Shown here piece by piece: positions 55,513-64,000 of a stretch of DNA of 64,000 nt (its first letter is position 1; each line of letters opens with the position of its first letter). The DNA lies in NCBI GenBank assembly GCA_002786025.1, contig NHNW01000002.1:248001-312000 (forward strand), in the 5' to 3' direction. Position numbers and translations under genes: made by a program. The notes below the pieces were generated by a model. The model was not told the origin of the DNA. It ran no database searches and saw nothing but the letters and a program-made list of their open reading frames with translations. This stretch comes from Zasmidium citrigriseum (taxonomy: Eukaryota; Ascomycota; Dothideomycetes; Mycosphaerellales; Mycosphaerellaceae).

Positions 55513-55725
55513 GCCTCCGCGCGAGTTGGTTGATGTTGTGTGGAGTTCTTCGAGTGATTGTGACGGAAACTGCAAGCTGGCAAGGGCCTGGTCGACCCTA
55601 CTAACACTCGCCGTTGAGGCGAGTGTTGCAGGGTCGAAGCGTGGATCTGTGCTGCTGTGACTCTCGACGATGCCTTGAGATTGCAATTCGTGGGCGAGAG
55701 AGGCCGTCGGGAACAGGCCTCTTTT
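55513..55725 (-). pseudogene. Possible 5' part of the zinc-finger gene, separated by an in-frame TGA
   Basis: 71 open codons in the same frame as the zinc-finger segment (reading KRGLFPTASLAHELQSQ, then DPRFDPATLAST), ending in TGA at 55512-55510. Protein-like composition suggests that it belongs to the same gene. There is no ATG, so a further exon would be needed upstream. Confidence 0.3.
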
Positions 55726-55728
55726 TCA

Positions 55729-57631
55729 ACGAGACACGGCAGACAAGCTCAGCTTGATCATGCAGCACACTGCTGCCCATGCCTCCCGCTAAGCCTCTTT
55801 GCAGCCGTGCCAACTCGCCGCAGACGCAGTTCGCATCTGCCTTCTGCAGGCGGCCCCTCGACGGGGGCAGGCTTGCGCATTGGGGCTGAGTGAGGCATGG
55901 ACCTAGTCAATGTCACTCACCTGGCCTAGTTCTGCCCGGCTATCGACCAATTGGTGCTGTATAGAAGGATCTCCCCGCGTGCCTTGGTTGTTGGTGCAGT
56001 ATGCATGGCATGCCCCTCGGCTATGCAGGTATGATGGACCGATCTTGCATTGCGCATCATTTCCCCGTTTGCAACACAAGCGCCCTTGTAACTGCGGGCA
56101 TGCCTCTGATCTGCTCGAGGCACTCTGTCTGCAAGGCGATCTCGCGTGTCGTTGCAGCAAAGGTATATGAGCGTTGTGCAGCTGGGCATGGTATGCTCCA
56201 AAACATGTGCTCATCGGGGAGACGAATGCACTGTTCAGCTGATTGGACGACGAGACGAACACAGAACCCAATCTTTGAGTATACCAATCAATGCGCCGAA
56301 GCCGGTGTCTCTGCAGCAGCGTTTGATACGAACGGATGCGAGACTGTTCAGGTGGCCTGGAAGAGAGTTATCGATGTCGGATCCAGGTGTCAACGCAACA
56401 GTACGCCGTGCTGAAAAGATTACCTCAGGCCCTTTGCCGAGTGACATTGTTTAATATGTCGGCACTTCGAATTCGACCAACGTCTCGTTCAGTAAGCGAT
56501 TGTCGTACGACGTGTTTCGGGTACACCAACTCATGGTATGCCTCCGGTATACCTCCGACTGCAGTTTCTGCATGGACGAACCTAGCCTCGGGATAGCAAA
56601 GGTCGTCATGCCTCAATTGCGGGTGGCGGTAAAATCGAAGGATATATCTGCTGCCTTTCGTTCCACAGCAGTGCTCGTTGCACACCAACACCTATCAAAC
56701 AGCGCTTGCGCGTGAAATTTTGATCCAGAGTAAGACTGTGAGTCTCTTTAGGTTTGCGCAATGCTGACCAAAGTGAAGTCTCAAGATGGCGAATGGGAAC
56801 CCCAGCAAGGAATGTTGCGTCCAGCCAAAGGAATCCGCCAATAGCCCATCGTCGGCCAGCACAAGCACTGGGAGTCCTTCATCTTCAGTCCAAGCGGTCG
56901 GGGGCTCCAATATAAGCCTCGCTGGATCACATTTGAAGCCGGGCATCAACGTCCCGACAGACCTTGGATACAGTATGCGCCGTTGGGTGCAGCAGAAGCC
57001 TTTCGAGGAGCCCTGGAGGGGCAATTGAGCTAGGTATGCTTGGTCCCTGTCGACACGACACATTTCGCTGGCTAATATCTAGCCAGACTCAACCTGAGTC
57101 TCAGTGCCTTCGATGTTGAAGACAACTGCATCTCTCCCGAACCTGGGAGTTGAGAGCCAATGAACCCATGATGGCGCACATTTAAGGCAATCAAAACAGA
57201 GGAGAAAGACGGTCGGCAAGGAGCATAGCAAAAGGTCCGTCCTTAGCCTGTAGCGATTGCAAAATGATGAACAGTGTTGATTCAAAGATGATGTCCGTTC
57301 ACTGTTCCCTCCAAATCCGCCCGCGCTCGAGGAGGCGACGTCACTTCGACCAATCAGAGACGATGTCGCCTCGGGCCCGGAGTCTTCCCGAGCTCCGGAG
57401 CTGAAGAGCCGACAACATCAGCTTCCAAGGTTCCTCGCTTTTTCCTCATCCCCATACGCCACGCGAATACGTTTTCCATGGAGAAGATCCGCCATAGGAA
57501 CGCTCGGTTTGACGTTGACGATGACGATATCTTCGAGGCAATCTCGACTACGAGAGGATGACGGTGGGTATAAGTAGGTACATTTCACTGCTGCCGCTGC
57601 TGCTCTCCTTCATCTCTGCAACGACATACCT
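55729..57631. other. Gene-poor region with no reliable gene
   Basis: Many short overlapping frames on both strands, none with a domain. An ATG-started plus frame at 56786-57028 (80 codons, Ser-rich, product beginning MANGNPSKECC) is the most protein-like. From about 57,470 the sequence becomes the leader of the following monooxygenase gene. Confidence 0.35.
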
Positions 57632-58948
57632 ATGCAAAGACTGCCCAAACTCGTCATGACTCAACAGAAGCCGATTTTAATTATTGGGGCCGGCGTCTCT
57701 GGCCTGGCGCTCGCCAATGGCTTCCACAAGCACGACATCCCTTTCGAAGTCTTCGAAAGAGACCTCTCGCATGCCTACCGTGCGCAAGGATATCGTCTGC
57801 GAATAGCAGCCGAAGGACTTACAGCACTAGAATATCTCCTTGACCAGGCGACATGGGACAACTTTCTTCTCACATGCGCAGATTTGCGTTGGAGGCCGAT
57901 TCCAGGAATTGATGCCTTGAAGGGCAGCGTCGATGATGGAGCGAAGACGAAAGCACCGCCGCCGAAAGAGGGAGAGAGGATGCCTACGACTGTGGATCGG
58001 ACGGTCTTGAGAGAAGTCTTGTTGAGGGGGTTGGGGGAGGGTAGGGTGCAGTATGGAAAGGCTTTTGATCGATACGAGGAGACCGGAAACGGAGTTACGG
58101 CGATCTTCGGGGATGGGTCGACCGCGGAGGGCAGTCTGATTGTCGGTGCCGATGGGGCGCATTCTCATGTGAGAAGGCAATTGTTGCCGCAGCTGGAGAT
58201 CGTTGACACGGCAGGGCGATGCATTTATGGGAAGACTATACTCACGGACGAGGTCAAAAGATCGATCCCGGAAGACATCATGGGTGGAATGTCCGCCATC
58301 AAGGATTCCTCACGACAAGACATTCTCTCCATGGTTGTGGAGCCAACGACCTTCCCGAGACGGAGAGAGATGGAGGAGAAAGGCTTCACTTGCCCACCAG
58401 ATTATCTTTACTGGGTACTGGTCTCCAAACCTCGAACGATGGGATACAAGCTCGAAGATGACTTCGCACACTTCTCACACGAGAAAGCGGAGCAATTGGC
58501 TCTGGACGTGACGAAGAACTGGCATCCAAGTACACGGGCGATATTGGAGCACCAGCAGCACGGGGAGACATCGACGTTGCCCATTCGTTCTGTCAAGCCT
58601 GACTTCGGGAGATGGGATCCGAACCCGCATGTCACAGTGCTAGGAGACGCGCTCCATGTTATGGGCCCGACGGCTGGATCGGGTGCCATTACGGCGTTGC
58701 GGGATGCATTGAACCTTTGCAAGGCATTAGTCGAGCAAGGTCTGAGCAAAGAGTCGATTGGGACGTTCGAGGAGACGATGAGAGAATATGCTTCAACGAC
58801 CGTGGAGCTGAGTTGGCTGGGTGGCAAGCATATCTTTGGGATGAGGAGATGGGATGAAGAAGAGGGAGAGGACACCGGGACAAAGCCTGGCGATGAGAGA
58901 TCGATTGGAGAAGTAATGGAGGAGATTCGAAAGAAGCGGGGCAAGTGA
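57632..58948 (+). CDS. FAD-dependent monooxygenase (class A, aromatic hydroxylase type)
   Basis: A single exon of 438 residues. The FAD motif is ILIIGAGVSGLALANGF near residue 16 with FEVFERD after the second strand, the DG motif is LIVGADGAHSHVRRQ near 172, and the GD motif is VLGDALHVMGPTAGSGAITALRDA near 340. It is related to, but clearly different from, the monooxygenase at 12.1-13.7 kb. The substrate is unknown and no polyketide or terpene core gene is close. Two start codons are in frame, at 57632 and 57656; the second leaves MTQQKPILIIGAG, the more typical beginning. The C-terminus is lysine/arginine-rich. Confidence 0.92.
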   Translation: MQRLPKLVMTQQKPILIIGAGVSGLALANGFHKHDIPFEVFERDLSHAYRAQGYRLRIAAEGLTALEYLLDQATWDNFLLTCADLRWRPIPGIDALKGSVDDGAKTKAPPPKEGERMPTTVDRTVLREVLLRGLGEGRVQYGKAFDRYEETGNGVTAIFGDGSTAEGSLIVGADGAHSHVRRQLLPQLEIVDTAGRCIYGKTILTDEVKRSIPEDIMGGMSAIKDSSRQDILSMVVEPTTFPRRREMEEKGFTCPPDYLYWVLVSKPRTMGYKLEDDFAHFSHEKAEQLALDVTKNWHPSTRAILEHQQHGETSTLPIRSVKPDFGRWDPNPHVTVLGDALHVMGPTAGSGAITALRDALNLCKALVEQGLSKESIGTFEETMREYASTTVELSWLGGKHIFGMRRWDEEEGEDTGTKPGDERSIGEVMEEIRKKRGK

Positions 58949-59282
58949 GTACACTGCAACTTTACAACTGCTCAGAGCCTCGAGATCAATTCAAGCCGTT
59001 TGACGCAGATTGCCTTCCACTTTGAAGCGTCGGACAGGAAGCGCCCTTGGCATTCGAATCTCTCCGCATTGGATGATTGGCGGAACATCATGCAAGACTC
59101 GCGAAATACAATACACCGAAGTGCATGTCGACGATATATTGGACAGACGCGGGGAAAGGGAAGTGGAGTGGCTTGTGCTACATCAAATGGAATCGATCAC
59201 CACACATAAAAAATAAAATGACCGCAGACGGGAATGATGAATTCTTCTAACACGCCAGAAATCCAACGAGGTCTTCGCAAAG
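58949..59282. other. Intergenic, no gene seen
   Basis: Three-prime region of the monooxygenase gene and promoter of the SGNH hydrolase gene. A GTGAGT overlaps the monooxygenase stop codon, so an alternative last exon cannot be excluded. Confidence 0.35.
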
Positions 59283-60050
59283 ATGAGACTAACATCGCTC
59301 ACTCCAATCTTCATCAGTAGCCTGGTCTACTCATCACCACGCAGACCAAGACAATCAACCAAGCCGCCCTTCTTCCTCTTGGCAGGCGACTCAACCACAG
59401 CAATCGGTGGAGGCTGGGGCGATGGCTTCCTCAACCACACATTGAAAGCCCCGGCAGCTGGTCTCAACTACGGCCACTCCGGCGCAACAACAGTCTCCTT
59501 CAGAGCAGGAGGCGACTGGGGAACCGTCCTCTCGCAAATCGAAGCCCACAAAGCCGACAGCGACGTCTACGTGACGATCCAATTCGGCCACAACGATCAG
59601 AAAGCCGAAGCCGGCATCTCGCTCGCCCAATTCTCAGAGAACCTTGGAGTCTTCGTTGACGAGGTCCGTGATGCTGGTGGCGAGCCTATCCTTATTACCT
59701 CCTTGACGAGAAGGGTGTTCAGCGGTGATCCTCCACGGATCGTTGAATCGCTGGCCAACGAACGGCAAGCCGCGATCGAGGTTGCGGAGGCGAAGGAGTC
59801 GAAGTTCATCGATCTGAATATTGCTAGTGAGGACTACTGCAACGCTATCGGACCGGAGGCGAGTTGGCGATACAATCTGTTCAATGCTACAAGGCAGGGC
59901 GATACAACTCATCTGAATGAGTGGGGAGGGACGGTGTTTGGGAGGCTTGTCAGTGACCTGTTGAATGACAAGTATGGAGAGGTATTCGAGGAATGGACGG
60001 TGCCAAACGCTACGTTGAGCGAGCAGTTGGCGGAGGGAGTGCCGGCTTGA
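59283..60050 (+). CDS. Secreted SGNH esterase, rhamnogalacturonan acetylesterase-like (CE12)
   Basis: A single exon of 255 residues. The N-terminus MRLTSLTPIFISSLVYS is a signal peptide. The SGNH catalytic set is complete: S37 in LLAGDSTTA (block I), the Gly in NYGHSGATT (block II), N104 in QFGHND (block III) and D207-X2-H210 in DTTHLNEWGG (block V). This arrangement and length match rhamnogalacturonan acetylesterases, which remove acetyl groups from the pectin backbone outside the cell. Close relatives include bacterial and fungal GDSL esterases, so the exact substrate is not certain. It would suit a plant-associated or plant-litter life. Confidence 0.9.
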   Translation: MRLTSLTPIFISSLVYSSPRRPRQSTKPPFFLLAGDSTTAIGGGWGDGFLNHTLKAPAAGLNYGHSGATTVSFRAGGDWGTVLSQIEAHKADSDVYVTIQFGHNDQKAEAGISLAQFSENLGVFVDEVRDAGGEPILITSLTRRVFSGDPPRIVESLANERQAAIEVAEAKESKFIDLNIASEDYCNAIGPEASWRYNLFNATRQGDTTHLNEWGGTVFGRLVSDLLNDKYGEVFEEWTVPNATLSEQLAEGVPA

Positions 60051-60362
60051 TGGGGCTAGAGGGAGACGTGAGTGAATGCTTCGCGCACTGCGCGCTTCTA
60101 TGCTGATTTGGGAGTCGCCAATCAATGGTCATGTGCTCTAAAAACCTTGCTGAGAGACGCATACGATCGAAAGCCGGAAGAGGATCTGTCATATTTCATT
60201 ATTCCTGTCGCTGGACCATGTCGTCGCTGCCAGGTCGGTGACTAGCGTGAAACTTAAAAAGTGGGGACACAAGGATGCCCCGACTTCACGCGTTTGCGGC
60301 CTAATGCTCTTGCCTCACATCTCACACCTTCTCTGACCTTCACCACGACATGATCGAACACA
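60051..60362. other. Intergenic, no gene seen
   Basis: Three-prime region of the esterase gene and the short leader of the following gene. Nothing recognisable. Confidence 0.4.
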
Positions 60363-63300
60363 ATGGCTGACTACTCCAGCTTGGCGAGCCTGCTCGCACA
60401 TCTGACAAATGCAGATTCCGAAGGCAGTCGACCCGCCATTGATGCGGACATGCTGGCTTCAATTGCCCCCGAGCAGAGAGAGACATTGTTGCGAAGAATC
60501 GAAGCTCATTTGTCCGCACCTCCGCCTGACTCTCTGGACGCATCTAACGCTTCAACGACATCAGGACGCGACAATATCCCGGCATCGGCGATGACCGCCT
60601 TGACAGCCCTGAGAGAGAACATGCTCCTTCGAAGTAGGAACGAAGAGGATGACAGCGCTTCAGAGCTGTCCTCCGAACCCGGTGCTAATTCCCATGAGAA
60701 TGAAAAGCCCTACGGCTTCCCAAATGAAATCTCTCCTGAAGAAGTACGTCGAGAGAGAAACAAGCGAGCACCCCGCATCTTCAAGAACTACAATCTTCTA
60801 CGAAGCATTCTGGAGAGACACGAATCCACAATTCGAAAGCGATGGAAGAAGAAGACGAAGGACCAGAAGTCCAAGATCCTGGTCTCGGCTTGGAAGCAAG
60901 GCAAGATGCCTGCAATGCACCGACCTGACTTCGTGGCGTACAAGAAATTCAGTGAGGCAAGAGGGCAAGTGCACGGCTACCCATATCGCACCTCTTTCAT
61001 CTGGCCATTCATCAATCAAGAAGATCTGGTGAAGCCACGAACCCTCTTGCTGCTCATGAATTCCCGCGGACGCCGTCCTCCAGCCGAGTTCGCTGCAGCG
61101 GATATCGCCACCACTCATCTCGGGATCGTCAGCCATGGCTTCCAGCGTCCTTTCCTCAACGAACATCTCATGCTGTTTACTGGTCGGAACGATCCTCAGT
61201 CCTACGGCGAACTGATTCACTGGCACGACCATGAAGACGCATTTGACTGGCTCATGCAGCAAAGGCATATGGGGCCGTACGATGGGCTGCTCGTCCTCGA
61301 GTCACAAGACGTGACAATGGAATTTCTTGTAAATTGCGCAAAAGCCATTTTACACGATATGGATGAGTCCACGCTCCTTGCGGCAGAACCGCAGCCGGAA
61401 CCTCCTGCATCTGAGCTCGAGACTGGAGAGGCTATCTCTTGGGCCCTGTTGGCAGCAGAGGCGCCATATAGGCCTCCATCAACTTTGAGCTTTGCTCGTC
61501 TGGAGCAACTTCTCAAAGCGAAGCGCGATGCTGCCGAGGATCACATATGGTCTATGAGGGAAGATCCTTCTTACTTTACTCGCGTTGTCGAGGAGTCGTG
61601 GGACCATCAACAGGAGCACATCAAAGACTGGCGTGGAGAGCCGCACCCGCTTTTTCGTCACGGTCGTCAAGATCTGCTATGGGGGCGAGTCATACGTATG
61701 GCTACCTGTTCTGAATCACATCAATAGCAAGCTGATGCAATACTAGGTCGTGTGGTTGCAAAGGACTTCCTCGACCTTGAATATTGGTCTGAGTTACACC
61801 GCATGGCCGCAAAGCTGAGCACCCTACAAGTAAAGCACGCAAGAGACATCAAAGTCGACAAAGACTTGCCCGAGGACTATTTGTGTGCCATTCTGAGGTA
61901 CGACACACTCTCGTTGAAACCGAATACAGCTCAGTGTAGCTGACAACGTCGCAGCTTTCAGGTCCTCCTGCACGGCTACAATCCGGGCAAATTTGTGAGG
62001 AATGGTAGGTTTGCGATCTCTGGTGCTTACCATTGACTGCGACTGGTGACACTGACTGTAAACAGGTTCGGATATGCTGAACATTGATGGGTTGAGAACA
62101 GGTCAGTCATCACCGCTTGTTTAACTGTTGGGCCTCTGATCTGACGTACTTATCTCAAGCCCAAATTAGCCAAATGGCAGCTTCACTCACGGCTTCTCCT
62201 CCTTGTCGACAATTTTACATTCGAGAAGCCCATGACGATCCACGATCTTACAAGAGTAGAACAACCCTGAAAGATCAGACCTTTTCCGATACGAAGGTCA
62301 ATGAATTCTTCTGGCTCCTTCGGGTCCTGTGGGAGGACGGCGTCAGGCTTCATCAGATGGGGTTCACCAATGTCCTTGATGAATTGCAACGCAAGATCGA
62401 TTCCGAGCAGCAGGTGAAGAACCTGATAAGTCCGCAAGTGGCTTCTGAGATCGGCGATCTCTCCATCGTCGCCGAGTGCCTTCGACAACTGGATTCATAC
62501 CAGCCCTGGGCCAACATGTTCGAAGACAACATCGTTGCGCGGAATGAGACACTACAAGACGCCAACTTGCGTTTCAAGGCAGGTATGGATACGCTGCACG
62601 ATGCTTTCAAAGGCAATGAAGATGTCTTCGCTCGACATGGCTCGCCCATCAACAATCGATTCTTCTACCCCGTCGAGAAGAGGAGGACTCGTGAAAACGT
62701 TGAAGCCATGAGGCAAGCAGAGCAAAATCTTGATACCTTTTGGCACAAGATCGATGAGCTGCTTCATCGCAATGGACGTGAACTCCAAGGGACTTACATG
62801 AGGGATTTGCTCTTGCAACCTCGCAGTTTGCAGCGCACGCCGGAATGGACCGAACCAGGTAGCAATGCTGGTGGCGGCGACGGTAAAGTCGAAGTACTGG
62901 TCAAGCCGCTCTCCGAAGTCTACTTCGACCTTCAGCTCAGGACAGAGAAGACTATGGAAAAGAAGCCTACAGCCCGTCAGCCCAAGTTCAAGCCAAAGAC
63001 ACGCGGACAGTCTTCGTCCACAAGCACAGACGAAGTCCAGCCTTCGGAAGTCGTTGCGGCCGAGCCTGCACAGCCCATCTTCTCGGTCGATGCACGAGCT
63101 CTCAAGGTATTCCGCACACTCTTTTACACTCCGTCGACTACCTCAACACCGGGAGAAGTCAAATGGGACGATTTCTTGTGGGCCATGACATCCACAAAAT
63201 TCAAGCCAGAAAAGCTCTATGGATCGGTCTGGCAATTCACGCCTACGGCCCTTGATGTGGAGACGCCGATCCATTTCCATGAGCCTCATGGCTCGATGAA

Positions 63301-63406
63301 CGGCAAGATCCCGTTCTACGTTGCTCGCAGACACGGAAGGCGTCTGAACCGGAACTATGGCTGGCATGGTGAGATGTTCGTACTTGCTGACAAGAAAGTC
63401 AAGTGA
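60363..63406 (+). CDS. Conserved filamentous-fungal protein of unknown function
   Basis: Exons 60363-61695, 61747-61897, 61955-62004, 62066-62101 and 62160-63406 give 938 residues; the introns (51, 57, 61 and 58 bp) all keep the frame, including two micro-exons of 50 and 36 bp. The order of conserved segments is one I recall from many Pezizomycotina proteins without assigned function: PRIFKNYNLLRSILERHE, RWKKKT, MPAMHRPDF, WPFINQEDL, RGRRPPAEFAAAD, AAEAPYRPPSTL, LEYWSELH, SFQVLLHGYNPGKF, NEFFWLLRVLWEDG and KRRTRENVEAMRQAEQNLDTFW. It is soluble and alpha-helical, with an acidic disordered N-terminus (about 1-125) and a Ser/Thr-rich insertion near 780. It has no catalytic motif, signal or membrane span that I can see. 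Confidence 0.85.
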
Positions 63407-63813
63407 CAACAGCGTGGCTGCTCGGAGACTTTAATGAGTGTTAGAATGCGCTACGCAGAAAAGCATTCCATGAAGAAACGAAGGAGCTCAAAAAGGGTCA
63501 CTAGATCCTTCATTCATGTGCTAAGGACTGCTCCTTCCTAAATCAGACCCCCCTGGCCCGGGCCCCCTCTTGACGCTCTTCCCAACGCGGCCGTGCCGTA
63601 TTCCTCCATGTCGATCGAGCTAGCCAAAGACTTGTCCTCTCCTTCCGTGGCCAAGAATAACAATCGCCGCAACCATGACGCTTCGACAATGTCGCACAAT
63701 CGGTGCCTGCAGTGGCTGAGTTCAGACATATCGACGATGTTGAATGCAGTGCCTTGTGCTTGAAATTGCGACGGAACGCCAGCAACGCTGGACCCCGCGA
63801 GACTTCGAACACG
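63407..63813. other. Intergenic, no gene seen
   Basis: Between the 938-residue gene and the partial regulator gene. Short frames on the minus strand (63538-63824) have no domain support. Confidence 0.4.
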
Positions 63814-63952
63814 ATGGCTTCCAATCGAGCTTCAGGGCCCTTTCAATCCGTATTCAAGGTTGAGATCAAGCAAAAGTCGACCACGGAGGCACAGCCACGT
63901 CAATTCGTTCCGAGAAAAGCACATCGAAAGTCCCGCGAAGGCTGCCATGGCT
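63814..63952 (+). CDS. First exon of a Zn(II)2Cys6 transcription factor, cut by the window end
   Basis: An ATG-started exon of 46 codons plus one base ends in RKAHRKSREGCHGC, the start of a binuclear zinc cluster of the form seen in many fungal regulators, where the second or third cysteine codon is split by an intron (T plus GT). A GTACGC donor at 63953 and a perfect TACTAAC branch site at 63985-63991 support an intron whose acceptor lies beyond position 64000. Only the N-terminal, basic, Gln-rich leader and the first cysteines are present. The remainder cannot be judged. Confidence 0.75.
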
Positions 63953-64000
63953 GTACGCAATGTTCCTTTGCTCATTTGGGATTTTACTAACGTTCTTTCT

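Noticed and set aside
1..64000. CRISPR arrays, rRNA genes and bacterial-type operons
   Set aside because: No spaced direct repeats or rRNA-like segments are seen, and the genes are intron-bearing eukaryotic genes.

Overview
The window looks like chromosomal DNA of a filamentous ascomycete (Pezizomycotina, most likely a Dothideomycete). Genes lie 0.2 to 2 kb apart on both strands. Most have short introns (about 42-94 bp) with GTRNGT donors, CTRAY-like branch points and YAG acceptors. The gene families are typical of these fungi: mannitol-1-phosphate dehydrogenase, PTH11/rhodopsin-like receptor, Zn2Cys6 regulators and a GPI wall protein. A retrotransposon carries the CpA-to-TpA signature of repeat-induced point mutation (RIP). 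All intron and exon limits below were read by hand from splice consensus and reading frame, not from transcripts.

Layout. 0-2.2 kb: gene-free, with a 384-bp MULE-type MITE (long terminal inverted repeats, 9-bp target duplication). 2.2-13.7 kb: PNS1-like choline transporter family protein, mannitol-1-phosphate dehydrogenase, WD40/DUF2415 protein, Glo3-type ArfGAP and a FAD monooxygenase. 13.9-20.4 kb: a complete but dead, RIP-mutated Copia element with identifiable LTRs, target duplication, half-tRNA primer site, polypurine tract, gag-pol remains and an extra antisense open frame. 20.5-28.5 kb: GPI-anchored protein, mitochondrial Hsp70, ribosomal protein eS17, a small secreted cysteine-rich protein and a short-chain dehydrogenase.

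28.5-36.1 kb is the most interesting region, an apparent phosphonate-use locus. It holds an MFS transporter of the phosphate/glycerophosphodiester type, a divergent Zn2Cys6 regulator, a gene fusing a PhnZ-type HD diiron oxygenase to a PhnA-type phosphonoacetate hydrolase, and a divergent PhnY-like 2-oxoglutarate dioxygenase. All the metal-ligand and catalytic residues I know for PhnZ and PhnA are present. PhnY plus PhnZ would turn 2-aminoethylphosphonate (or a relative) into glycine and phosphate, and the PhnA domain would release phosphate and acetate from phosphonoacetate. CACGTG boxes (the Pho4/NUC-1 type of site) lie in both divergent promoters.

36.3-53 kb: MOSC protein, SAM methyltransferase, rhodopsin-like 7TM protein, amino-acid permease, a small membrane protein, a five-finger C2H2 protein, nitronate monooxygenase and the FolB-HPPK-DHPS folate enzyme FOL1. 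53-57.6 kb: gene-poor, with one incomplete or damaged C2H2 gene. 57.6-64 kb: a second FAD monooxygenase, a rhamnogalacturonan-acetylesterase-like SGNH hydrolase, a 938-residue conserved fungal protein of unknown function, and the first exon of a Zn2Cys6 regulator cut by the window end.
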